DNA from: Paraphysoderma sedebokerense
Taxonomy: Eukaryota > Blastocladiomycota > Physodermatomycetes > Physodermatales > Physodermataceae
Direction: 5' to 3'
NCBI GenBank assembly: GCA_025602915.1
Contig: JAHLJZ010000079.1
Span: 1-64,000, forward strand
DNA length: 64,000 nt
The notes under the pieces are model-generated. The model made no database searches. It saw only the letters and a list, made by a program, of their open reading frames with translations, and was not told where the DNA came from. How positions within the stretch are numbered: the stretch's first letter is position 1; every line of letters begins with the position of its first letter. Positions 47,690 to 59,039 of this stretch are shown piece by piece. Made by a program: the position numbers and the translations under genes.

Positions 47690-50600
47690 TTATGCATTTT
47701 TTTCAAAATTTCTTCGTTTCTTGCCGCTTTCAGACGTTTTCCCACTTTTTATATCACTATCTCCATCCTTGGAAACCTGTTTCACAAATTTCACCGGTTC
47801 TATGATCGCACCCAGTTTAGTCGACACTTTAGGTTTAATGTGCTTCTGATAAATAGATGCTGTATTCCATTCTTTTCCGACAGGTTGAGCAATTGCAAGT
47901 TCGTACTGTTGCCGGTTTTCAAAAGGATGGGGAACATCAGGAACAAGATACTTCGAAACCTATAAGTGAAGCACGATAGATAATTATAAGTTGACGAGGG
48001 TCACTGTTACAATCAAAAGAATGTACTTTACCTTTTTAACCCGTTTCTCGTTGATTATGACATGTTTTAATTTCGCATCCTTACGTTTATTCACTTCGAC
48101 GCCATCACCAGGCTTGGCCTTTTTTATTATTTTTTTCGTCGTTGTTTTCTTGACTCCACTACCGGCCCAAGATCCCTGATTGTTAAAGTTCAGTCAGCTC
48201 AATTATAACCATGATTTGGAATAAAAAACGAAGCTGCGTACCCAGCCTGGTAAAGTGAGATCAATATCCTTCGGCTTATCTTCCTCCATAATCTGATTCT
48301 TCTCGTCCTCGAATTCTTCAATAACGTCATCATTGGCAAAAGCGGCTTTCACCAAATCTTGCTGCGAAGCATTAATGCTTAATGCTTTACTATTCTTGGC
48401 GGAAGATTTCGCATTCGTTGAGTCTGATATTGGTTTCATGTCGTAACCCGCGTCTTTGTCAGAATCGGATGAATCATCGTCCGAATGACCGTTGTCTACA
48501 GAATATGTCGTTAATACAGTCTCACTTGTTAAGGATACGAAACGAATGCGATCCTAACCAGCTCTAACTGTATCCGTGACGTCGTCGATCTTTTCAACTG
48601 AAGCCTCTTCTTGATGTATTCGATTAATAGATTGCTTTAGTTTACTTAGAGATTTTTCCGCCATTTTATGTCCTCTTGTACTCTTGATATCCATGGTGTA
48701 CGCGGCCGATTTAGGTTTCACCACATCTGCTGATTCAGATATCCAAGGATTGGCATCACCGAAAGATGCATCTTCGTCTCCACTCGGGCTAGTGTCCCCT
48801 TCCTCCACAGCGAAATTTGTATTAAGCGAATTGCTTTGGTTTTGAACATCGAGCGCGGTATTAGATCCGGAAGAAGAAGGAAGTTGGGACGACTCGGGAC
48901 CCCATGGGTTCTCAACCTCAAATGTGACATTGGCAGTCGAACGATTCGTCGACTTTGGTTTCGCCATAGATTTAACGTTTACTTTTTGTTCGTTTAGAGA
49001 ATGTGATTGAGCGGAATCCATCCTTCCGGACGTGGCCACGGACAGTTTTTCGCTGGATATGTCAATTGAGAGTGGGCCAGAAAGTTCTGTCGTGTGAGCA
49101 GCTGATAGGGAAACCTGCGATATTGATATTGAAAGCGTGAGTTCCTGCTTGCTACCTGTATACAGCAAACCGAAAAATAGTACCTGGTGTAACTGCTCCC
49201 CGACTACGCCACTAATATCATTATCATCCTGCTCAAATTCGTCACTGCGCAACGTTGTTCTACCTACAACGAGTCTACCAGCGTTTCCGCTCTTCTTTTG
49301 GATAAGCGAGGGAGCCGCGACAGCACTGTCGCGTTCATCCGACATTGTATCCTCTCCTAAATTGTCCGTTTCCAACTGCATCTTCATTTCTTCCAACATC
49401 ACTTTTGCTTGTTCGCGTTCCGCAGTCATGGCTCTTTGCATGAATTTCATTGCAAATACGCCTTTTGTAGGCATCTCCATCTGATCATTTTGAAACGACT
49501 TCTCGACTTGTGCGAGCTCACGTTTGGTTGATTGAACAGTGTCGTCACCAACATCATCAACATCCTCGTCATCTGAAGATCCGGATTCAATTCCTTCGAT
49601 CTTTTTGGTGAGTGATTCGTGTTTCGCGAGCTGTTCAATAATGGCTTGGCGAGTTCCTTCGTCTGCATTTTTACCGCGACCAAGCATGAACTTGGCCCAT
49701 TTCCCAGTATTCTTATGTCGGAGAGTAACACGTTCCTTCAAGTCAAGAAAATAATATAAGCATTCAGTGGAGGAACAACAGAGAAAGCCGAATATCACTT
49801 CATACCTTCGCTCTTTCTAGTTCAATCTTTAATTGTTCTTCTCTGGCAAGCTCTGGATCTAGTTCTTTCAATTCCTCTAGCGACAATTCAGATTGTGCTT
49901 TCTGTCGCTCCTTCTCCTTCTTCAAAATTTTACGGTACCTAAACGCAGAATTTCAGTTTAAAAATTTACTCGGTATGGGAAGTCAAATCAAATGCCACTT
50001 ACGCTTTGCTTTTTATCTTTGACATTCTTTTCAATTTCAGCTCTTCCCTAAAGGCAAGCTCTCGCATCAATCTCAATTCTTTCCTCCGTTCTTCTACTTC
50101 TTCGACGGATAACTGATTCATTGCCAATTCTTCCTGTTCCTGCAGTTTCTTTTCGTCTTTCATACCGGTAGACTGCAGAAGATTTTCGATTTCTTGCTCA
50201 AGGGAAGTCTCGGGCTAACAAACATGAATATTAGTTTTCAACTCTGACACATTATATAGAAGAGTACTTACCGAAAATTGGCTGACGAAACTGGCGTTAG
50301 AATCGTGGCCCCGACCAGTGTGTGCGATCGGAAACGATAGATTTTCAGCCTATCCAGACATTAAAATTAGATTATCTGTGGATCCACCGGGATCAATTGT
50401 AGTAGAATTATACCTCACGATTCTTTTTCACAATAGCTTGCCACTTGTCTAATTCCTCTTTCGATTGGTCGTAAGCTACTGTTCGATTCAATCGATCTTG
50501 TATTCGTTTTGGCAAAGGTGCATCGAGAACTTTGCTTTCTTCCGTATCCTTCTTTAATGACTGAACCTGTTTCTTTAATTGATCGGAACTAGAGTTACCA

Positions 50601-51439
50601 CCCGCCACATCAATAAGATCGAACAAATCCAGTTTCTTTTTCTTATTAAGGCCTTGTCGCAGAGGTAAATTGAATTCGGATTCATCATATGCTTCATTCG
50701 TCTCTTCCAACTTCTTTCGTTTCTTGTTCGCTTGTTGCCCCTTAGTAGCAAAGGTATCTATAACCTTATCCAAAGAAGTGCGGGACTCTTCATTTGACAT
50801 TTCCTCATCGTCGTCGCTACTGAAGGCAGGTTCATCATATGATTCCTCTTCTTCAGCCGAGAATGACTCTTCTTCCATGGGACGATTCGGCAACTTGGAT
50901 GCCTTGCTTTGAATCTTGTCCACTGACGTTCCCGACATCAACATCTCAGATAAATCTATCATATCGTCATCTTCGACTTCACTCTGCTGTTCATCCGGAA
51001 GGCTATCCAGATCAAAATTTTCAATTTTTTCTTCGTCCTTTGTGCGCTCTACTGCTTCATTCTATATGGAGGAACGTGACGGATACATGTGAGTGGTAGA
51101 AGTAATAGGATTAACTAACATATGGATACAGACTTTATTCCCCGAATAGAACTTGTAAGAAGAAAACAGTTCCTCATCTTCAGAATTAAATGCCATTTCT
51201 TCGTCAATCTCTTCGTCATCCTCAGGATCGATTTCATTCAACTTGTACTCATAATTCTCCACCGAATCGTAGCGATCGGGATCGTCGTCTGAAGATTCAT
51301 CTTCCTTCACCGAGAATACGTTGAGAATTTTCTTGTTCAACTTCTTAGCAGAAGGGGTTCGCTTCTTGACAGATTTTTGGGATTGGGATGCATTATTCGA
51401 ACCTTTAGAAGCTCGTTTAGATAATTTTCTTGGAGCCAT
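47690..51439 (-). CDS. UTP14: UTP14, small-subunit processome component
   Basis: Exons complement(47690-47959, 48032-48175, 48242-48495, 48559-49114, 49184-49735, 49806-49938, 50003-50214, 50272-50349, 50414-51061, 51134-51439); 1050 aa. UTP14 is a nucleolar protein of the SSU processome that activates the helicase Dhr1/DHX37 to release U3 snoRNA during 18S maturation. Seen: acidic blocks (SVENYEYKLNEIDPEDDEEI), PLPKRIQDRLNRTVAYDQSK, a basic coiled region KIKSKAYRKILKKEKER, the signature RVTLRHKNTGKWAKFMLGRG, VFAMKFMQRAM and a C-terminal GSWAGSGVKK followed by INEKRVKKVSKYLVPDVPHP with YELAIAQPVGKEWN. The 69-nt intron 49115-49183 is in frame without stops, so a retained form would add 23 residues. 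CACGTG lies 70 bp upstream of the start. Confidence 0.94.
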
Positions 51440-51690
51440 GACAAGACTATGTCAATGATAAGAGTTCGCATAAATTGCTGTCACGAATTGGTGTTGTTTA
51501 CGTGCGCTCACGTGAATGTTGCCGTCCGGTTGTCCCCGAAATTAAGCTCGAGGTACTTTAATGTTGATTTCATTACTGATACACATCTCGACAAACTATC
51601 GCTATACATAACCCACACTAACTGTAATCAATTATGGGTGTCCCAAGTCCAGTTAGTTGATAATTTCAAGTTATATGCTCTGATAATGCA

Positions 51691-53840
51691 ATGCCCCTTG
51701 TACTTACATTTGACCCACAGCCACCGTCTCATTCTCGTTCTCATTCTCGGTCCGACACCAAAAGCAATTCATCCGCTAACTCATCTCCAGAAAATGGGAG
51801 ACGCTTATCATCCTTAAAACGAAAAGGAAGCCCATTCGTTGCCAGTGGGTATCACCTTTTCTGCCGCAATGTCGGCCACAGCAAATGTTAAAGAGCTAAT
51901 CTTCTGTGCGCGTTTCCTGCGTAGGGTCCTCTAAACTGGATTTGGAAAGGTTAGAGAAAGACCAACATGAGTTTAGAGGGTAATATGAACTGAATTTGTA
52001 CCATTAATCTGTCAGAATTTTAACACTGAAGCGTTTTCGCTAGCTTTTTCGTGTTATTTTGGATGGCTATGTCGATATATGTCATTCTTACCTTTGTCCG
52101 AAATTACGAAAATCATGGTGTCTTATTCGGGAGTCGATTATTCAAAATATTTAGCGCAGATGGACTCGTCCTCATCATAACAGATTTCGTCATGATCTTG
52201 TCGACCTTTTCGTCATTCTTCATTCACAAATTGATTGTGTGGAGAGTGTTCCGCAGAAAATATATAGGTCGCGCATTGCAGCATCTTTCGCAGACCTTAT
52301 TTCTTGGAGTATTTCTGTCATGGATTTACCATCGAGATTTTAAATGGGTTCAGACTGGATTTTTGACTTTACATACTATGACAATGTTGATGAAGGTGAG
52401 TGATAGTTGCATTCCACTGCAATCCTAGACCTGTACTGACAGGTACATGAATAGATGCATAGCTACAGTGAATACAATGGCGAGTTGTCGGAAAAGCTCC
52501 GAGAAGTGGAACAACTTAAACTGCGAGAAGCGCAATTACTTAAGAAAGACGAAGTCGATGGAGACGACCAAGAGCTGATTCAAGTCCACATGCTGATCGA
52601 AGAGCTGGAAGCCGACTTAAAGCCCCTAAAAGTACGATACCCAGAGAATGTCACATTCATGAATTTTGTAGATTATTTGTTGTGTCCGACATTGGTATAT
52701 GAATTGGAGTATCCTAGGACAGAAAAGTGTGTACAGCCCTCCAACTCATAATGAGTAGTTGCTAACTTTTTGCATTATAGTATCCGTATACCTTATGTGG
52801 TTGAGAAATCTTTGGCAACATTAGGCACTTTCGGGTTGATGTACATTACTGTTGAACATTATATAATTCCGGTTAGTATCTCTCTCAGTTATTTTCCAGA
52901 ATGGCCTAATCATTTAATACTGTTACTTTGCCAGGTCATGATGAACATGAAGAACATATCTTTCATTTCGTGTTTATTGCAGTTGTTATTTCCATTTATG
53001 GTGTGCTACTTGATGGTGTTCTATATAATTTTCGAATGTATTGCGAACGCTTTTGCTGAATTGAGTCGGTATGTCATTGATAGATGATGGAAATGTAGTA
53101 CACTCACCATCTAGCTAATAACGATGTTCTAGTTTCGCGGATCGAGAATTTTATAGCGACTGGTGGAATTCTTCTTCATTCGATCAATTCGGTAATCCAT
53201 ACAGGCCAACTTTTCACATTCTCACAACTTCGAATCATTTTCTGACACCTCCTTCTTTCCACTTATTATATTACTTTGCGTCAACAGCTCGAAAATGGAA
53301 CAAGCCCGTTCATGAATTCCTCCTTCGTCACATCTATTTGGAATCCATTAACACATATAAACTTTCCAAACAAAACGCCACGTTCGTAACTTTCTTCATG
53401 AGTAGTTGCCTGCACGAACTAGCGATGATGATGGTTGCAAGAAGAATGAGATTTTATTTATTTGTACTGCAAATGCTACAGGTACTTTTATCTTGACATG
53501 TTCATCGGTACAAGATTTGCTTAATGCTGACTAATTTCATCTCGAAATATCCTAGATTCCACTGATATGGGTACAGCAACCATTTCGCTGTTTTGGGAGA
53601 TTCATTATTTTGGTCTAACAAGTGGCGTTTCTGTAGATGGGAAGACATCCATGGGTCCGCAAGAGACCAGTTCTCGGCAACGCGTTCTTTTGGGTATATT
53701 TCTTGTCATTCGGCTGTTAATGCAACTTATCTCATTTCTAATGCTACTTCTCGCTTCGCAAATATTAGTTCTCAATGTTTTGTGGTCCTCCTTTGTTAGC
53801 GGCATGCTACATCCGGGAACATGTGTTGCATGACTCATAA
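51691..53840 (+). CDS. ARE2: sterol O-acyltransferase (ARE/SOAT, MBOAT family)
   Basis: Exons 51691-51844, 51925-51979, 52032-52395, 52455-52726, 52781-52871, 52935-53068, 53133-53191, 53288-53481, 53556-53570, 53637-53693, 53769-53840; 488 aa. It esterifies sterols with acyl-CoA in the ER membrane for storage in lipid droplets. Seen: Ser-rich N-terminus, several membrane spans, YPRTENIRIPYVVEK, the motif FYSDWWN, FARKWNKPVHEFLLRHIYLE, catalytic His in MSSCLHELAM, and the family ending RPVLGNAFFWFSMFCGPPLL. A 15-nt microexon (IPLIW) precedes the last two exons; without it the C-terminus seems broken. The 96-nt intron 53192-53287 has no stop and is in frame, but removing it restores the family FARKW motif. 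Divergent from UTP14, 251 bp apart. Confidence 0.93.
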
Positions 53841-54374
53841 ATTGCTGCCAGTTGTGGCAGATCCTTGTGTCGCTTATTTGATTTCCCCACCACATGTTTG
53901 CTTATCATCGAAGCACTGACACTTTCTAGTTGAAACAGCAATTGTAAATTGATGAAATAAAGAACTTAAGTAATCTTATATGGGTTTCAATCGTAAACAC
54001 TTCTCAGCGCAGTAGCCGTCTCGATGGCACTTGTTGACAATTTGTATTAACAATTGGAATCGATTTAGCATATTTACTGGTTATGTCAGTTGAATGATTC
54101 GGCCCAGTTTACCCAGCCAGTCGATTTATATCAGTAAAATGTCCAGCGTGGCAACCCGCACGTGTTGAAGTCACCATGGCAACATCACCCTTTTTTTGTT
54201 CAACGGTTCCTATTGCTTTTCTCTCTCTCTTTTGACGTACAGATTTCCCCTTAATTCTAAAAAGTCAAATAATCAGTCAGTAAGTCTATTATTTCTATTT
54301 ATTAGTTACCGTAGACTCGCCAGGCGTTTTTGACTAAGTCTTCGACTTTGTTTTTTTTTTGTGCCCCTACAGAC
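53841..54374. promoter_or_regulatory. SOAT 3' flank and RPS13 promoter / 5' UTR
   Basis: CACGTG at 54159-54164. T- and CT-rich tracts at 54188-54237, then a polypyrimidine run ending CCCCTACAG just before the RPS13 ATG, which looks like a splice acceptor for a 5' UTR intron. Confidence 0.45.
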
Positions 54375-55277
54375 ATGGGTCGTATGCATGCTCCCGGTAA
54401 AGGTATTGCCTCCTCGGCTTTGCCATATCGTCGCACTCCTCCTTCATGGTGCAAAGTCAGCCCTGCCGAAGTTTCTGAACTCATCTGCAAGTTCGCCAAA
54501 AAGGGTATGACCCCTTCGCAAATCGGTGTTCTTTTGAGAGATTCCCACGGTGTCCCTCAAGTTAAGAACATCACCGGTAACAAGGTCCTCCGTATCTTGA
54601 AGGCTAACGGTATGTTGGTTGATTTCGTTTTTTTTTTTGCTATTTGTCCGCTTGATCCTGAGTTGGACTGGACTGTCTTTTGGATGATGATTCTTAAAGA
54701 ATTTGGTCCGTGTTTATGAGTGGGCTTAAGACCCCCACAAAGGAATAGATTAATTCTTCCTGATACAAAAGAACATACTTATCGATTAGTCAGTTTTCAG
54801 CTAAGAGAAATTGAAAACTAACTAGTTGCTTCAATTTCTTTCAGGTCTTGGCCCTGAAATCCCCGAAGATTTGTACCACCTCATCAAGAAGGCTGTTGCC
54901 GTCAGAAAGCACATGGAACGCAACCGTAAGGATTGTGATGCCAAATTCCGTCTTATTTTGATCGAATCCAGAATCCACCGTCTTGCCCGTTACTACAAGG
55001 CTGCTGGTCAACTCCCACCTAACTGGAAATAGTATCCTTTTTGTTGCTTAATTCTTTGATTATAATTTCAATTTAAACCGTAATTAAGACAGTATTTGGG
55101 TGATCATCAGAGGAGTTCCTTATCCTAGTGTATCTAGGAGGACTTTTACTGGCGCTCTATATTCGTCGTTCCTTAACCTTTTTCCCCCTTCTTTTGCGTT
55201 TTCTGCGTTTCCTCTCTTAATTGTGATTTTAATCCAACAGCGAATCAAGCAGCGCTTCCGCCCTCGTGTCTATGTAG
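54375..55277 (+). CDS. RPS13: 40S ribosomal protein S13 (uS15)
   Basis: Exons 54375-54609, 54845-55031, 55241-55277; 152 aa against a usual 151. uS15 binds 18S rRNA in the central domain. Seen: [96 protein letters not shown]. The third exon of 37 nt supplies the conserved end [10 protein letters not shown]; reading straight through instead would stop at once after NWK. The first intron (235 nt) is longer than its neighbours and carries a likely snoRNA. Confidence 0.96.
54676..54772 (+). ncRNA. candidate C/D-box snoRNA in RPS13 intron 1
   Basis: Box C ATGATGA (54684-54690) and box D CTGA (54760-54763) are bracketed by a perfect 7-bp terminal stem, TCTTTTG (54676-54682) with CAAAAGA (54766-54772). 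Size (97 nt), intronic location and spacing to the downstream splice site all fit. Ribosomal protein introns commonly host such RNAs; vertebrate RPS13 hosts U14. No U14-specific element is obvious here, and the rRNA target is not identified. Confidence 0.6.
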
Positions 55278-55783
55278 AAGACTTCTTAATGATAATACAT
55301 GCGATCCTCAATGGTTTGTTCCCCTTGTTTCTTGGATCATGTATTCTAGACTTTGCCTGACATTTCTGGACTCCAGTAGTTGTTCTGTTCCCTGTTTCCT
55401 TCCGTCTGGTGCCGTGTTTAGACATTGTACGAAAGGGAAGGAGTGTATGAGCAATAATAAAACGTTATATTTTGAGTGTGACAAGAATGAGGTGGCCGTG
55501 AGCTGATTCGAATGAGGCGACAATTTGTGCGACCACCACAGAGGCCCCACTCCAAGAGGGAACGAGGAGGAACAAGGGATGGGCCGCGTGTGCGCGCGTC
55601 TGAAGCAAGGGTCATGTGCCCGGCGGCTGACTCTGACTCCCTCGCCGCAAGCGTCTTACCACTTTGGGAAATTACAGACCCCACCTCCCCTTTATTAATT
55701 TCCCTTTTGTCTGCCTGTTGTTGCTTTTCTCGGGTCCCTTTGCCTTCTGCTCTCCACTCTTCTCCCTTCTTTCTCCGCAATCG
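55278..55783. other. intergenic, RPS13 3' flank and upstream of the CCCH gene
   Basis: About 500 bp. Open frames at 55512-55780 are GC-rich and overlap on both strands without family similarity. Probably promoter and 5' UTR of the next gene. Confidence 0.4.
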
Positions 55784-57925
55784 ATGTACGTCGGTCTCCT
55801 TGTCTACCGCACAAGGTCGGGGTGGCCAGAGTTTCTCGTGCTCCTCGACGATTCCTCCCAGTTGGATCTGTGGAATGGCCTTTTGGTCGCCTCATCGGGC
55901 CAAAGTGAAGTGTTAAAGTAACCATCGGCGTTCATTCAATTACACATTCAGTTTTTAGGGTTTCATTGGATTCAACTTAGTTTCATTCCAGCCTCCTGCT
56001 GGATTCACTCGATCACTGCGCCCTTCGTTGCTGACTCCCTCATCTCCTTTTACCTTGCTGGGGTAACTTGTAGGAATCTCGTCGGAAATTTCCAGAATGT
56101 ATTTAATGAGAATGAAGATGCATTAGAGATTGAAAAAGATTTCCAAGTTGGTGAGTGCGAATTTCGCCAGTTCCTTTTTCGGTGAACTGCGGATGAAACC
56201 GACATTCCGCCACCGCTCCTGTGAATTGGTTTATGCAAATCTAAAGTTTTATCAATTGTCTAACACTATGTCAAATCACAGAACTCAAATCATCGGCAGG
56301 CGTCACCGAGATACTACTGCATCTTGCTCATTGTAAAAGAGACGAATTCTCGACCGAATTTCAGTCAGTCCCGAGTCACACTTGGGTAACGACTCGCACC
56401 GCAATCGAGAGAGGATATTCAAAAGACTTGGTGGATGCATTGTCGCAAGCTCAAAGTCTTATAGAAAATCGACTATACCACCAAAAGCCAATACGAACAA
56501 ATCGGAGAAACAGCTCTGGAAACTCACTATTTCGTATCGAAAAACAGTTTGAGCGCTTGAGTGTACAGCATAACCATGAGGGTTTCGGCCGGCGGAGTCG
56601 GAAGTACGATACGGGTCATCCACGGAGGAAACCGTCTTATTCACATTCTTATCCGCAGCAGTTCCATTCTCCATATAAATCTGGCTCTGAAACCGATTAC
56701 TCGTTCAGACACGGCATCAGTAGTCCCGACAATTATGTGTCGTTACCCCACAGCCCATCTTCGTCACAAACATCTAATCCGCTCTATAAGACTCGTTTAT
56801 GTCAGCGTTTTGAAACTGAAGGATTCTGCCCCTATGACAGTAGATGCACGTTTGCTCATGGTATTGCCGAGCTGCGTGCCGCTCCCGACGCGGACGCATT
56901 ACCTAAGAATGGTCCTCAGAATCCGTTATGGAAAACTAGGTTATGTGATAAATGGATGGAGGAAGGTTTCTGTCAGTTCGGTCCAAACTGTGCATTTGCT
57001 CACGGCGAACATGAGCTGCGTCTGCGACCTCCTTCTTCTACCACCTCATCCGAAAGGGGTTCAATTGTAACTTCTCCGATATCTCCCATATCTTCGTCAG
57101 TAAAAGATGTACCGGATGTGATCCAGGAACAGGAGATACCCGAGAGGTCTACTGTAAGTACTCTAAAGAAAAAGATGGTGGACAGGGTTCGTGGGCTGTT
57201 TTCGTGTTATCTAGGATGTGAATAGCTTTCAAACAACTTACAATGCTATTTTAATGCTTTCAGATTGATTCAGGTTGGAGCTCGACAATTCTGAAGGATG
57301 AACCCGAAATGTACGTATTTTGTTAGTTTGTCTTGGATCTTGAGCAGCATGTCTCATCCAATTTACTTTATTTTACTTGTCGGTTACAGATCAGAACAAA
57401 CTCAAAAAGTCATCGATAGTGTGGTCTCTTTAGTGCAATCATCAGCAATTCAATCTAGTAAACTGAATGTGAGGTCATTGTATGACTCGATTGTCGAGCT
57501 GGTTTCAAATTACAATGAAGCACTTTTAATCGATATCTTGGTCGCAGCACTGTTCTGTGACAAGGTTGAAGGAAACGTAGCGACGAAATTTTCGAAATAT
57601 GACCAATTACTGAAGGAGGTATGTGTAGAGTCACTGTTGTTTTGCCTTGGATGACATCAATAACACAGTCTGAACGTAGTTTGTCAAAACCGACGCCTCG
57701 CAAATTCAATTTTTGGCCGCTTGGGAAACACATATAACGTATCGGTCTCCTTCGCTGCTACCGCAGACGCCAATCATTTATAAAACCATTTATGATCAGG
57801 AACTAGTTTCGGCGCAGAATTATCTCACCTGGTACGACCCCGATGCTTATTCGGAAGACCATTTATCAGATGTTAAGAAACGAGTGAAGCCATTGATTGA
57901 ATGGCTGCGTTTACTTGAAGATTAG
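55784..57925 (+). CDS. tandem CCCH zinc-finger protein with C-terminal W2 (eIF5C) domain
   Basis: Exons 55784-55904, 55959-56150, 56282-57153, 57264-57310, 57390-57618, 57680-57925; 568 aa. From exon 3 on the model is firm; the first two exons are less certain (an alternative acceptor at 55991 also keeps frame). Two TTP-type fingers, each C-x8-C-x5-C-x3-H with a leader: YKTRLCQRFETEGFC then CTFAHG, and WKTRLCDKWMEEGFC then CAFAHG (about residues 278-345). Such fingers bind AU-rich mRNA elements. The C-terminal 160 residues are a W2 domain: LLIDILVAALFCDKV, TPIIYKTIYDQELVSAQNYL and VKKRVKPLIEWLRLLED, as in eIF5, eIF2B-epsilon and 5MP. W2 domains contact translation initiation factors. A protein joining ARE-type fingers to W2 could tie mRNA choice to initiation or decay (inference). 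Confidence 0.87.
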
Positions 57926-59039
57926 CAGGCCGGGATAACGGCACCGACAAACGGCCAGGAAGCCGTATAGACACTTCCATAGAGTTCAAATGCATACGGT
58001 CGTTTCAGTGCATACCACATCTATTTTTAGTTTTTCGAGTTGATGCTATCTGTTTATTGTAGAATGGACTTCAAATCCGCTTTTTTGATTTTATTGATTG
58101 TAGTAGTCTTTCAACTGCATTATGTTGATTACGCGTATTTCATTTGTAACCCGTTATGTCGAGGGAAGCTCCCTGTAATTAGGCTTACCTGTGCTTTCTG
58201 CGCCCTTAGTATGGCGTATATTGTAAATAGTTTTTGTATATAATTGTATGGTTAATTGACAAGACTCAGTGCAATTCCATGAATGAATGATCAATCGAGT
58301 GAACTACTTTAAGGGGGCTATGAATTGAATGACAAGACTCAAGTCCGCGTCTCATTGATGTATGTGCTAAGAAATGGCCGAAGTGCTGCTGCCGCGAAAT
58401 TGGTGAGATGGCAGAAGGCTGGAAATATGAAGCCAGACACGTCGGTGATCTTAAAATTCTGCCTTCCCGCTTTTGAACTATCTCTCCAGTCTGATCTTCA
58501 TCTTACACATCTTCATTCTGTGTGTATTGCTAGTCGAGTCTCGGCGGAGCTCGGCAAAACGAATACCCATCGTCAGTCGGTCAAAAACTGCCTCTCTCCA
58601 TTTAGATACCGCAAAGACAGAGTCAACACATAATGGGCTATAACTCCGGTACTTATGATTGTTGACATGGTCGACTTTCAGAATAGATGTTTGATGAAGT
58701 TCAAGACAGCGGAAAAAAGCATAGGATTGATGAACAGTGCACACAGTTTAGGTCCACAAAAGTACAATAGGGTTCCGTTTGTCGTGTCTCTTGGGTTAGT
58801 TGGCAGTCACCAAGACTTTAAATTCCCTGAATTGATTCTTGCGTATTCAGTATTGATTAGTATAGACGGTTGAGTTTAGTTGAGTGCAAGATATCAGTCA
58901 GTTCCTTCTGTTGCTGCGCTCTAGCTCTTTCCCCCTACATCGACGACGCCAGTTGACTGCTTCCTTGAAATTAACGCTGTCAAGCTATCCCGAAAGTCAT
59001 ACAGAACCTCGCCCTTAGCTCAACCGAACTATTGTGAAA
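57926..59039. other. intergenic, 1.1 kb
   Basis: 3' flank of the CCCH-W2 gene and promoter of the secreted-protein gene. The 102-codon frame at 58325-58633 has no recognisable similarity or splice context and is not called. No tRNA seen. Confidence 0.5.

Noticed and set aside
53567-53833. Hydrophobic 88-codon frame over the end of the sterol acyltransferase gene
   Set aside because: Explained by a 15-nt exon, two short introns and the true final exons; the frame is a chance overlap.
58325-58633. 102-codon frame between the CCCH-W2 and secreted-protein genes
   Set aside because: No family resemblance, no clear ATG context, no splice partners; fits chance in a 1.1-kb spacer.
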